From NCBI GenBank assembly GCA_022813625.1, contig JAKLMB010000021.1:496001-560000 (forward strand): a DNA stretch of 64,000 nucleotides, in the 5' to 3' direction. Shown here piece by piece: positions 35,488 to 46,380 of this stretch. Position 1 is the stretch's first letter; every line of letters begins with the position of its first letter. The translations under genes were made by a program, and so were the position numbers. The notes beneath the pieces are model-generated. The model worked only from the letters and a program-made list of their open reading frames with translations, was not told the origin of the DNA and ran no database searches. The stretch is from Aaosphaeria pasadenensis (Eukaryota > Ascomycota > Dothideomycetes > Pleosporales).

Positions 35488-36512
35488 ATGGCAGCTCATC
35501 TCCTCACGCTTCCGCTGGAGCTTCGGGAAATGATCTATGAAGCATTGTTCTCATCATTTACGGTTTCCCATGGATTTGGCCGTCGCACTGATGATCATCG
35601 CACTGCGCTACTGCGAACCTGCCAACAGATAAATCAAGAAGCTTGGCGGTTTCTTCCATTGAATATCAAGTTCCATTTTTTCGGGACTGAGTCGATGTTG
35701 GAAACTCTGCTTGACGCTAATCAATCCGTCATCACAAGGATACGTCATATTCGCATCAAAGCATTTCCCTTCCCACTCTATGCCACTGGCCGAGCAGACT
35801 ACTATCCAACCTACTTCTTCCACAATGCATTGGCGTTGCTGCCCGGCTTGAATCTTGAGCGTCTTGTCGTTGAAGACAGTTTCCACGGACATGGCCTGGT
35901 CGAGGGTTGGCGAGATGTCGTTACTTACTTCGACATCGAAGGGCTAATAAAGTGTGATGGATGGAAAGAGCTCGAGTACATCACGCCGAATCCAGACTTC
36001 ATAACCTCGGGCTACGACCATCGACGCAAGAGGGTCGCTCAGCCAGAGAATTGGGATTCCTTACTCAAGGAAAGAGATGGTGATACATCGGGAGCTGAAG
36101 TTCGAATGTTCATTACTGTGGCACCGAAACCATCCGAAGGTGCAACAGGCAAGCAGATTCCGAGGCCCTGGTCTGCCAGGCCAGGCCAGGAAGTCGCGGA
36201 GAATTGGCGGTTATCGACTCCAGAGCAGGAGCTTAAAGGCGAAGTCAGTATAGTTGCTCGACGGGGTAGGAGGGCCCATTATGTACAAACGGGTCTTTCA
36301 GAGAATATGTCGTGGAGAGACTTGAAATACAGGGAGCGAGGTTTTATTCGAAAAGGTAAGACGATGACCTTATTGCAATACTGTTTTTCGCGCGCTGATC
36401 AGTTGTTCAAGATTGGCAACCTTATTCCAACGACATGGCAGATGCTGTTTCGTGGGTGTATGGAGGATGGGGCAGGCGGATGCATCTCGCAGACAGAGCA
36501 CTCAACAGTTAA
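35488..36512 (+). CDS. F-box-like/2EXR-type fungal protein, function unknown
   Basis: The N terminus, MAAHLLTLPLELREMIYEAL followed by TALLRTCQQINQEAWRFL, is the F-box-like start common to a large Pezizomycotina family. I favour two exons (35488-36355, 36403-36512) joined across a 47-base intron with a GTAAGA donor, CTGAT branch and CAG acceptor; the spliced end reads NDMADAVSWVYGGWGRRMH and gives about 325 residues. If the intron is retained the frame continues to 36636 (382 residues) with an unstructured tail. Family members are mostly uncharacterised; Skp1 binding is only an inference from the N terminus. Confidence 0.65.
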
Positions 36513-36932
36513 GAGGTGCCATAACGGACTTATAAGTGAACAAGCGCCAGGACGGCTGCATCGGAATTTTTATTACAAGCCGAGCTCTTGTCCCAATCTC
36601 GAGCTTTCCATCCTCCTGTCATCTGGATGTTATTAAGTGGCACAATGCCTTACGGCCTTAGGTGGTGTTTTGGGTATATGTGTATTGTATTTACCCCACA
36701 CGTGCGTCAGGCTGGGCGCAATGGGATTTCATTTAGCCTGCAATATGCAAGTACTTTGTACCTATGTGATCGACGAGACACGCATTCCAAGATCCCGGAT
36801 TTGCGTTTTGCAATGTCAGCTGTCATCTGCCAGAGTGTTATTCCTCACAGCTCAAAGATGACATGTAGGTACTTATGGCATTGACGATCCACAACTTGGT
36901 TTCAATGTCCTGATGGACGGTCAGGAATCAGC
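36513..36932. other. Intergenic region
   Basis: This is the 3' region of the F-box-like gene and promoter of the glycosyltransferase gene. If the F-box-like intron is retained, coding extends into it to 36636. Nothing else is visible. Confidence 0.4.
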
Positions 36933-38232
36933 ATGCCTTCACAGAGCCACGGACGGATATGGCTGGTGGGAGTAGTTTGCCTTTTTCTCGTTCTTCTGGT
37001 GCTGAAGTATCAATTCTTTCCTAGCCCTCGCGATGGGTATTCATTTACGAGGCAGTATATCCATTCAAAACAAACACTTCAGGATGGGATAGCAAACGAT
37101 ACATTGGGTGTAAGTCGGTAGTTCTGAGACATTTGGATCTCATCATTAACGCAAAATACAGTTCGAGAAGATATTTGCTATCAACGCACCATGGAGAACA
37201 GACCGTAAAGACTCGATCTCACTAGCTGCATCTTACAGCGGCATTTCTCTAGACTGGATAGATGGAGTTCGCGCAGAGGACATCTTGCTTAAAGCATATC
37301 CACCTGGTAACCACCAAGATATGTCGGAAGGTAATCGAGGAAGTTGGAGGGCACACATGAACGCAATTCGAGAGTATGGTCACTTCGATTCTGATGTATA
37401 GAACTATCTAAGCAAGCTTAGGGTCATCCAGCAGAATCTCACAACAGCACTTATCTTTGAAGATGATGTCGATTGGGACTTTCGAATCCGATCTCAGCTA
37501 TCTGACTTCAGTCACGCGGCTCGGAAACTTCAAGACACACTCTTTCAATCCGAACACGACTCTTCCAAGCCTCCACCTTCCTCAGAAGCGTTATCTCAGA
37601 ATGAGCTGGCCAAGCTCTCCACTCTTCCCCTCCCACTAACATCAAAACTCAGCACTCCCCATCAAGAACCCTACGGCCTCGACTGGGACATCCTCTGGCT
37701 GGGGCACTGCGGTGCAAAGCTCCCTCCCTCCTCTCCAAATTCTCCAGACCGAATCATTCTCAACGACGATCCTACCGTTCCCGAGCCCCAGTACCTGAAG
37801 CCTATGTCCTACGCCCCACTCGACGCAATCGGTACCCTCTATCCACCTCACAGCCGCCTCGTCCACCGCGCAAACGAAACCTTATGCACTATAGCATACG
37901 CCGTAACGCAATCCGGCGCCCGCAAGATCCTATACGAATTTGGCATCAGGGAGATGACGAAAGGGTACGACTTCGCTCTCTCGGATTACTGTAACGGTTT
38001 GACGCGAGGCGCAACCAAGGAGACCATGCCGATGTGCGTGACGGTGCAACCGCCAATTTTCAGCCATCACTTTGCGGAGAAGGGAGGTAGTGACATCATG
38101 AAGGTTGGTCAGGGAGGGAAGGTTCCTGAGGGCACGCGATATGTCAAGTGGAGTGTTAGGATGAATCTTGAGAGGTTGGTGAAGGGCGAGGAGGGAATCG
38201 TGGAGCAGTGGCCTGATACCGTTGATAAGTGA
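36933..38232 (+). CDS. GT25-family glycosyltransferase, type II membrane protein
   Basis: Three exons (36933-37109, 37162-37373, 37422-38232; phases 0 and 2) encode about 399 residues. Residues 9-26 form a signal anchor (WLVGVVCLFLVLLVLKYQFF). The catalytic domain begins FEKIFAINAPWRTDRKDS, followed by GNRGSWRAHMNAIREVIQQN and LIFEDDVDWD, where EDD is the expected metal-binding acidic motif. Further on are GLDWDILWLGHCGA and AYAVTQSGARKIL, both usual in fungal GT25-like (LPS glycosyltransferase/Cps06) proteins. The 48-base second intron was chosen because it restores the phase and the conserved run before the EDD motif. A Golgi or ER lumen location is inferred from topology; donor and acceptor sugars are unknown. 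Confidence 0.82.
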
Positions 38233-38586
38233 GGAGACGGTGAAGGACTGAAACATGATAGATTTTATAGAATTGTCAGTATCAAGTGAGAGATTTTACG
38301 TGATATTAATACTTTCTTTGCTGTTGGTGAGTGGTGTGTCGTTTGTGCAGAATTTAGGGAAGGAGCGTCCAGACACCCCACAAGACATTTTAAATTCTGG
38401 TTCCACCTCATCCCTCCTTCACTTCACTCACGACCTATTCATCTGCAGCCATGTCGAATCAGATAGGCATGCCTGTCCCGGAAGCTGCATGGGCGATTGT
38501 GGGATTATCAAATGTTCAGAGTTCGTTCCCATCAACTAGCCTGTCACTGCAGGTAATCGTTGACATCCACAGCTTCGGTATCCACG
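38233..38586. other. Intergenic region
   Basis: Short gap between the glycosyltransferase and F-box genes. An upstream ATG at 38451 in a good context opens a frame that conflicts with the F-box frame, so it is at most an upstream ORF. Confidence 0.4.
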
Positions 38587-40355
38587 ATGCTCGCCACACA
38601 GGACACCGCATACAAACTTGCTCACCTACCGCATCTGTCCAACGAGTTGAAGATGATGATACTCTCCCAAGTACGTTGTCCGCTTTATCTGACAGCCTTC
38701 CGTTAAAGCTAATCCAGCGTGCCCAGCTCAGTCAAAAGGATTTGCTCCTCGGTGTTGCACAGACTTGCAAGGGATTGCAGGAAATTTGCTATTTCCTTGG
38801 GTACTACAAGGTCAACATTCAGTTGGGTTCATCGACTCTACTGTGGGGAGACATAAACTGGATAGCTCATTCTGGCATGCCACACATCCGGCACATCGAA
38901 ATGCACTTGACTCGTCGCACAAATCATTTTCAAGCAGCTGCCGACGACATCATATTGAAGGGCTTCGTGGAGTCCCTTCCAGTCGGCCTACTGTCTTTTC
39001 GGTAGGAGAGATTATCTTTACTGAGAATACAGGCACTGACAACGCTTCACAGGGTCTACTCAGGGAATCACGTTCCTCGTGGTATTTCTCCCGCTCTGTT
39101 GAGGACCTTGTCGCGAACACAGAGTCATCTGCAAGTTCTTGAGTTCCCTGTTTTCGACTGCCAAACTGGAGACTCTGCCTTTGATCAAGTCATGACCACA
39201 TCCGAGCTGCCGGAAGTAGAGCGTCTAGCCATCACCACTTGTTCAATCCGTTCTGTGGCTAATCTCTGGGGACCGTCAGTAATCAATTTGCCAAAATTGA
39301 AAGAAATGCACATCACAGTCTCGTCCCTATGTCAACACGGCTCTAGTCGCCCGCATGCGCCTCGTATGAGTATTGGGGACAAATCATCGATTATGCTTCT
39401 GATCACTAGACTCACCATGCAAGGCTTGAAGCTCAACCATCGTCTACGCCAGAAGCTGCCTTCTCTTCGTGCCCTGCAATTGATCGAGTGTATCGAAATT
39501 GACGCTTTCGTATCTACCGCATATGAAAATGTGTTTCCCAACTTGACAGCGTTTATGATCAGGTCCAACGAATTTGTCCCCGACATGTCCAATTATCTGC
39601 GCAAAATATCCCACTTGAAGGAATTATTCCTTGAAGTAGAAGGAATGTACGGCGCATTGCACCAACCGCTACTAGATAATGCCAATGCCCTGGAACTACT
39701 TGTTTGGACCCCAGTTATTCATCAAATAGCGTCCGACTCAATCCCTGATGACTTGTGCGATTGGATCCCCTATTGCCCTAACATATCGTTCCTTGGGGTG
39801 GCTCTTCCGTCCACCCACAGGTTGCAGCACGTCAATACGCCCGGCGATATGCAAGACAATTCAGAAGCACTGGTAAGAGATATACCATACTACGACTAGC
39901 TGTAAAACTAACTCGCAGAATAGCAATCAATCAGGGATGCGTCATCGCTAGAGGTCTTGTTCTATCGCTGTGAGCTGTGTACATCGACTTACGATTATGA
40001 TCAGCCAAATCCTGCGCATGCTCACTTGGAGGAATGGTTTCGTGATGAATGCCTCGTGCACAACAGTACAATTGATGATAAATCCTCTGTTATGCCCTCC
40101 TTAGAATTCTTCGCAACCTCTCATTTGGTCGTGGAACATGCCTACCCTAAGGAGTCGCCCCCATGGACATCTTTGCAAAACGAGACGAAGACAATCGTTG
40201 CTCTCAAACCAAGCCTGACTACCGTCAAGGCAACAGAATGGAAAGCTCTTTTCTTGCGGAAATATGCAGCACGCGAACTATTTTTCCTGGAAGATTTCGC
40301 AGACGCTATGATTGAGAAGAGTGTCGCGTACCAGGCGCAGGATTTGCCGATGTGA
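38587..40355 (+). CDS. F-box protein with LRR-like C-terminal region
   Basis: Four exons (38587-38670, 38718-39001, 39053-39872, 39924-40355; phases 0, 2, 0) encode about 539 residues. The first exon and start of the second form an F-box-like segment (LAHLPHLSNELKMMILSQ, then DLLLGVAQTCKGLQEICY). The remainder is made of leucine-rich, helix/strand segments such as LKEMHITVSSL, LPSLRALQLIECIEID and ISHLKELFLEVEGMYGAL, resembling irregular LRRs of fungal F-box proteins. Such proteins usually link substrates to SCF ligases through Skp1; the substrate is unknown. Introns are short (about 47-51 bases). Confidence 0.72.
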
Positions 40356-40771
40356 GAGATATCAGGATCCATCGCATATTGAGAACGATCATAGACATGT
40401 TGCGTTGGGCGATTGTTAGCTAATACAAATTGTAGGTATGGTACAAGACAATTCCAGTAGTTCCAAAAAGTCATTTCGTCGTAGACACTCTGGGTGCCTC
40501 GCATTCTACTAAACTTTCGCCCGTGTACTGGTCTCCATGCGTGACTTATGACCTTCGGGCATATCTACACGATCTCTTCCTCTCACATCCTATTTATGCT
40601 AGTCCCTTTTTAAAGGCAAGGTCCGAGATCATGCCTCCTCGTTGTATGTTATTGACTGTGTGGTCGCCCTGAGGTCTAAGTACTTGGGGGTTATTATTCA
40701 TCCCCGATGTAGGGATGTCAGACCGCTTTCCAACTTATTTTAGAATCGCTCGCTTTCAACCTAGTAGTCAA
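40356..40771. other. Convergent intergenic region
   Basis: Shared 3' region of the F-box gene and the minus-strand membrane-protein gene. No gene or repeat is seen. Confidence 0.5.
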
Positions 40772-41839
40772 TCATGGTACATACTTGGGCGGCGGTGCAT
40801 CGTATGTTGGTACAGCGTCCGTTGACTGCCGTCTCGGGTTATCTGCTGCTGGGTCCAGAGTAGCAATCTGTCCAGGTCCGGTTCCAATCAACGGTGTATC
40901 CATCGTGTATGCAGTCCTAGGAGATGGTCCCTGTTGTCTCATCGCCGCTGCAGCGTTCTGCAATCCCGCTGCTGCGGCCTCTGCATCCTGTTCCGGCTTC
41001 GTTTTCGACTTGGTCTTCGATGGTCCGCAACAGCATGCCTTGCAACAGCAGAAGAAAAGGATAACAGTGGCGACAAGAACGATAGGAACAACAATCGCAG
41101 CAACCTTCCCTCCACTGAGCGAATTCCCACCACCCCCACCACTACTCGCCGACGAAGTCGACGTGCTCCCCGACAGTCTCCCACTCGTCCTCGTCGAAGT
41201 CCACTCGGCGCTCTTCACCAACGTCACTGTCTGCGCATCGTGGATTTCGTAATTAAACGCATTCGTCGTCGCATTCTGCCCCTTGAACCGCCGCTCGATC
41301 ATGTAGATTTTCACCACCTTCTCGTAGGGTTTCCCCGGGATCGGGACGGCCTTGTAGTCGAATCCATATTCCGTGAAGCTGGTGGTCCGGTTCCCTGTGT
41401 TTTCGCGGAGAAAGAGAAAGGACGAGGAGAGGTCGTCTTGTATGGCGATTTTGGATTCGTTTTCTGTGTCGAAGTATTCTATGGGCCAGAACCCTGCGCG
41501 CGAGGAGAGTATGTTAGTTACTTCAAGTCACAAGAACATAATTTTGGCATTCCATCGTTGTGTTGGGTCTGATAAGGGAATGGGTTCGCACATCTAACTT
41601 CGCTTGCAGGTGTACATATTCTGGAGCCGTTGGGCGGCCAGCAGAAACTTGTGTTGGCGGCTGCTTGACAGTCGTGGATCTGTTGGAGTATGGTCGCGTT
41701 CGGATACAGGTCTAGTGGTGTGTCGCAGGTTGCTGTGGTATGGTTAGTCTCAGTTTCACAGATTGTATGGAAATCTCAATAGTTATCGTCGGAAGGCTTT
41801 AACTAGGAACTCACCATTTGTGTAGCCTCTCGTAGACAT
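40772..41839 (-). CDS. Single-pass membrane protein with extracellular Cys domain
   Basis: Modelled as three exons: 41839-41815, 41732-41592 and 41493-40772, about 295 residues. The N-terminal part has paired cysteines and N-glycosylation sites (YTNATCDTPLDLYPNATILQ, AANTSFCWPPNGSRICTPAS). A beta-rich domain follows (WPIEYFDTENESKIAIQDDL, EKVVKIYMIERRFKGQ), then a Ser/Gly linker, one membrane segment (VAAIVVPIVLVATVILFFCC) with a palmitoylation-prone Cys cluster, and a cytosolic tail ending PPPKYVP. This resembles fungal cell-surface sensor-like or WSC-like layouts but no WSC domain is evident. The second donor (GTGCGA) is weak; GTTAGA or GTACAC nearby are alternatives. No N-terminal signal peptide is seen, so topology is inferred. 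Confidence 0.68.
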
Positions 41840-43299
41840 GATTACAGTCTTGTGTTAAATCCCCGGCTTGGATTCTTCCAGACTTGAAAAGAAATCTTTC
41901 TGTCAAACCGTAGTGAAACCAGAATCCTCAATGTTCGAAAGAGTATTCGAGCAATTCCTTTCCACAAGATCCTTGAACGAAGCGGTACGAAGTATGTAAG
42001 TAGGTATGTATGTACATCAAAACCCTCCCAAACCTGACGCGACCGAACACCGCATCATATACCCCATCACCACACCCACCCATCATCATCATCATCCCGA
42101 GTACCCGTTCGTATACCCAAGCCCTGCCAAACCCCTACCATTGACACAAATCTCCATTCAAGGCCTACGGTGAACAAGACACACCCAGTCAGACCCCTCC
42201 GCCTCGCCTAATCTAGCCGCAATGGGCTTGCGGTCAAACAGCCCACGTGCGGGAGATCTCCAACCGCATTTGGCACCATTCTGCGCGCCTCTCTTGTGCT
42301 GCGGCCGTGCGAGTCTGCGATCCTACAAGACTCATGGACATCCTACCGGGGGCTTGTTTTCTAACCCGTGTGCATACACAATCCAGATTATTGTTTAGTT
42401 AGTCGATATGCAGGCAGTTGGGTTATGAGAGATCGGGTTAGCGATGCGCTGCCGATAGACATGAAAGGTACACAGCCTCGACGCCCAGAGATTGGAAGCT
42501 GCTGCTGTGGCAGGGTCAAGTACAAGTTAACTACCGGTAATTACTGCAGACAAGCAGCCTTGTAGTCGATGTGTGGCGGTGACACTGATCCGGTATCATG
42601 GGATTGTTAGGCTCCCTTACCTTTCCTATATGTCTATCTACCTGGATGTGTCATGTGGATAATGTAGGCATTGGTGCGTAGGAGTGGTTTTTGCACTCTT
42701 GATAATCAGAGTTATCTATACGGCAAGTCTTGCCAAGGGAGGGTCTGCTGTTTCGCTTACCCTTGCTGCTTTTGGTCGTGTTCTAGAGGGAGGCTGTGAG
42801 TACATGATAACTATGGGGCATGAGGATTGGGTACGGAAAGAAATTATAAGTGAAATGGGTACTGGTGAGATATCGGGGAAGCGAAGTAGTTATTGTAGTG
42901 AGGGTTGATGTCACAGCACATAATGACAGTGTCCGATTTGTTGATTTGTTATATAAGGACAACTAGTCTTCCTCCACATCCCCGATCGAATGACAAGACT
43001 TATAGGAAGCATCGTCAATAGATAGTCCTAAAGCATATGATTACACCCGGAACCTTCGTCACAATATCAATAAAGGGAATGTTTCAACAAGGAATGCACA
43101 CAATGTGCTCTCACAATATAAATACTCGTTACCACGTGTTGGGGTGTCTCTTGGAACAAAAGAGTCGCAAAATAAGAAAACCTCGCTTTCATGAAGCAAA
43201 TAAATACCAATCCCGCTCCATCTGTGTCTATCCTCTTCCTCTCCGCTCTTATGTCTCACACTTCCAACGAGTATACCTTCCACTCGATTTCCAAACGGA
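41840..43299. other. Gene-poor region between membrane-protein and Rab5 genes
   Basis: Contains a possible GFA-family remnant (listed separately) and short direct repeats such as TATGTA/GTAGGTATG near 41996-42014 and CATCATCATC near 42084-42096. A frame at 42684-42908 (+) is not protein-like enough to call. No other feature is visible. Confidence 0.45.
42461..42565 (+). pseudogene. Possible remnant of a GFA/Mss4-like family gene
   Basis: An ATG opens 34 codons that read MKGTQPRRPEIGSCCCGRVK and then YKLTTG, resembling the first zinc-binding segment of glutathione-dependent formaldehyde-activating (GFA) family proteins, which begin with a CxCG motif followed by a KY/RF strand. The rest of the domain (the CHCxxC block) is absent, and splicing at the GTAATT after the last motif leads to a stop. 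It is most likely the stub of a decayed gene. The match rests on one short motif. Confidence 0.25.
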
Positions 43300-44185
43300 T
43301 CAGCACGCACATCCTTCCTTTGCGCCTTCTGGCCTCGCGCTTCCTAGATTCACTCGTGCATCCTCTTGCCTGCCAAGATTTGTCTGGCCTCCAACTCCCC
43401 TAGGTCCTTTCAGGCTCGTCTCTGGAATGGCATTCGCGATAGCTGTGAAAACCTCTGCAACGTTCTGTCCCGTCTTCGCACTGGTTTCAAAGAACAGCAA
43501 GCCCTCCTCATCCGCATAGCCCTTTGCCGTCTTCGTAGGCACACGTCTCGCATCAGTGCTCTCCTCCTCTTCCTCGGGGTTCTCGCCCTCCGCTGCGGGA
43601 ACTGCATCCGCATCATCCACGTCGGCGCTGTCGTTTTCCGTGGCCAAATCGTACTTGTTTCCGACAAGCGCGATGACAATGCCGGGCGACGCTTGGCGGT
43701 GAAGCTCGGCGACCCAGTGTTGTGCTTTTGTGAGAGAAGAGGGCTTGGTTATATCGTATACGACCAGTGCGGCTTGGGCGTTGCGGTAGTACATTGGTGC
43801 GAGAGATGCGAAACGCTCTTGGCCGGCGGTATCCCAGATCTCAAACTTGATGGTGCGGGATGGGAGGTTGCATTTCTGGGTCAAAAAGGCGGCTACATGA
43901 TTGACATGTTAGCTTTCGACCATGTGTGATTGAGCTGAAAGATCACAAAAGTGACCTGGAGACAGTCGTGAATGGTATAGACGTACCGCCTATCGTAGGC
44001 TCCTTGTTCTCTTGGAAATCGTTGTTCACAAAGCGCATAACAAGAGAAGACTGCTTGAAGCATTAGCAATTTGGAAAGACTCCAGCATATAGAGGTTATC
44101 CCACCTTTCCGACTGCGGCCTCTCCTAAAAGAACAAGCTTGACGCTGCTGCTCGGCTTTGGTTGTGAAGCTCCCGAATCCGCCAT
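43300..44185 (-). CDS. vps21: Rab5-type small GTPase (Vps21/Ypt5-like)
   Basis: Three exons (44185-44105, 44050-43987, 43892-43300; phases 0 and 1) encode about 245 residues. All G motifs are present: KLVLLGEAAVGKSSLVMRFV (P loop, split by intron 1), EPTIGAAF (switch I, split by intron 2), IWDTAGQERFASLAPMYYR (switch II, Rab5 type), NKYD and ETSAKT. The C terminus GCAC is a CXC geranylgeranylation site. The protein should act in early endosome fusion and endocytosis. An acidic insertion of about 35 residues (ATENDSADVDDADAVPAAEG, then EEEEE) lies between the NKYD and SAKT motifs, making it longer than animal Rab5. A Ypt5 paralogue identity is possible. Confidence 0.93.
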
Positions 44186-45241
44186 GGTGAAGGGGTGTGT
44201 AGGTGTCGCGGAAGTTTAGGGATATACTGGAGAACCGCCGACTGTGGGAATTATTTTGGGATTGATAGAGCTGGAGCCCAGGAAGGCGGAGCGCGTAATG
44301 ATGTGGTTAACGAGAGAGGTGTTGTGGTCGATAGTCAGGCAACGGGTTTGAAGTCGATGCATAGAGGTTGATGACGATTGGGGCGCGAGTTAGACCACGT
44401 GATACCACACTAAGCCTTATTAAGATGTCGATGTAAGGTTGTGGGCCCGAGCTTGCTATTGTGAGGTAGCCAGGTAGCTTACGTCTATCATACTAATATA
44501 CCGTACCTGTCCGTGATCCCATATCGTGCTCATGTTTTTAGAACTGCGAGAATGTTCTCAACCCTCGTATGTGAATCTGGGCGCGAGTACACGCCCCCAA
44601 CGATCCTCCAAAATCATCCCACGAAACCAGCACCGAAATTTAGCCTTGCCCTGTAGGTCAGAGGCCATGTTCGTTATTGTGAATGTTGGCATGAGAAGTA
44701 ATTGAGTTAGAACACTATTCTAGCTGCGATAATGAACCCATCGTTTTAAAGCATGTTTCCCCTTCAATTTTTGATCTCATGCAAGAATTCAAAGCAGAGT
44801 TCCGTAAAAATATTCGTCTCCAAATCCACGTGGATGACAACGAAAAGGAAAACGTGCTTGTGTATGGATATTCTAAGAGTGATTTGCTTTCTTCGGTAGA
44901 AAATACCTAGCCCTCCCAGTAAGTGCAAGAAAAACAATCCTAAAAGAGGTCGGACTGGCATTGAATGATATTCATGCCTCTCTGCTGACCGATCCTGGAC
45001 TAGACTTGAAGCCTAATAATGTCTTTCCTGACTGGTAAGTGAACGAAAATGATCAGTTTCACCTGGAAAAGGTGGTATTGGGTGATATGGATTGTGCTTT
45101 GAAATTGCATATTTATCGAATATTTCTCTGCTTATTTCTGACTGCCGTCGTCGTCTCCAACAACAGCAACTATCTTGGTGACAAACATACGTGATAGCTT
45201 GTCAAAATACATTGGAAAGGGGTAGTGGTTATCGTTAGACT
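44186..45241. other. Promoter of the Rab5 gene and gene-poor DNA
   Basis: The first ~250 bases are the promoter side of the minus-strand Rab5 gene. The remainder is AT-rich and without a supported gene or repeat; it leads into the decayed gene at 45242. Confidence 0.45.
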
Positions 45242-45955
45242 CTATAGGCTCTTCGCTTTTGTATAGACGCCTCTATGGTAGGAAGCATCACAGGCAAACC
45301 TGTAATCGGTGGACAGGTAGCATAGATAGATATTAGCCACTGTTAATGGATCTCTAGAGCATTTGACAATATATAGTGCATTTTCAAAGACTAATAGCAT
45401 GTGGTCCTTTAAGTATACCTCCAAGGATTGAGAGCTCTTTAGGCCACAGGAAAGTTCTTGTACGACCCCCAAAGACCGTTCGATATCTGAGCCAATGTTA
45501 TCACACACTTTCTCAAGTTTCACACAACTGGGTTCTATTCGAATTGTTTCCATAGCAGGGAATACTACGTACCGTCTTGCATTCTCATACAACTAGCCGC
45601 CGAGATCTTTGTCGTCCAGCTCAGCAAGAATGCGTACTTCAGATCCTTCTGCAGAAGTTGGGCTGTTCTTTGCAATACTGGTTTCGCCAATCTTGATGAA
45701 GGCTTTCCAAGGCTGAAACTTGGCTTGCGGCTGAGCGGACTTTGGTGGGCTGGTGTGAGATGGTATTTCAAAGATCTGATGAATTGTGTTGACTCGTTCG
45801 GCCCTCCAAGATGGGCAGACCTCGTCTAGATATATGTAATGTGGCAGTACGACCCGACTACAGTGTCTCCATATTTGACTGGTTCAATTAGCAGCGAGAT
45901 ACATGTTTATGACTACAATATGGTGTGCATACCGTCGTGGGTGTGACAGTGTTGT
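45242..45955 (-). pseudogene. Decayed gene of unknown family with in-frame stop
   Basis: A minus-strand frame from 45883 to 45242 reads as protein for over 200 codons (for example YIYLDEVCPSWRAERVNTIH, FQPWKAFIKIGETSIAK, EVRILAELDDKDLGG, then YENARRYVVFPAMETIRIEP) but is broken by one TAG at 45595-45593, which a single C-to-T change from CAG would create. At its 5' side a GTATGC donor (about 45930) and an ACCAG acceptor (about 45879) suggest an intron, and the upstream exon runs straight into the MITE that starts at 45957. I do not recognise the family. The continuous frame on both sides of the TAG argues for recent inactivation rather than chance. Confidence 0.5.
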
Positions 45956-45956
45956 A

Positions 45957-46139
45957 CGGAGGGTTGGCACGTCGGGCTGGCCACCTGCTAACTTCAAGTA
46001 CGTTCTATACCAAAAGTGTCTATTTAAGAGTGTATTATAGCCAGTAAACAATCTCTCAAGTGCTTGCAACAAAACTCGCGAAGGCACTGCTGTGGACATA
46101 AAATACTAGCAGGGGGCCAGCCCAACGTGGCAACTCTCT
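45957..46139. mobile_element. MITE copy 2, Tc1/mariner-like (183 bp)
   Basis: This copy is flanked by a perfect TA duplication (45955-45956 and 46140-46141). Terminal repeats start CGGAGGGTTGGCACGTCGGG and end GGCAACTCTCTG; the inverted pairing extends about 36 bp. The interior shares AGTAAACA, CTCGCGAA and CATAAA blocks with copy 1 at 13560-13737. No transposase is encoded. It sits between the minus-strand pseudogene and the amidase pseudogene, in the same orientation as copy 1. Confidence 0.85.
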
Positions 46140-46380
46140 GTAGCAATGTGATGGACACACCGGTCGGGGCAAATGATACTTTGCATCTTTTAGGGTTTTG
46201 TGGGGCCCCGTGCTTCTTTCTACAAACGGGCTACCCGCAGTACTTCACACTCTTACTTGCTTCCATACTCGGTGGCGAGACAGCAATGCCAGCCGCGTTT
46301 CGAATCACTAAAATATTCGTCATCGCCCTAGCTTCTTTCCTATACCGATTCTTCTCTTTTTCCAACCCAACTTTGACCAT

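Noticed and set aside
33708..44185. Glycosyltransferase, prenyltransferase, F-box and membrane genes considered as a secondary metabolite cluster
   Set aside because: No backbone synthase, P450, transporter or cluster regulator is present; the genes are unrelated housekeeping or general fungal families.
46190..46230. Similarity between 46200-46220 and 49330-49360 (both encode FFLQTG in one frame) considered as a duplication
   Set aside because: The shared stretch is short, T-rich and not extended on either side; treated as coincidence.
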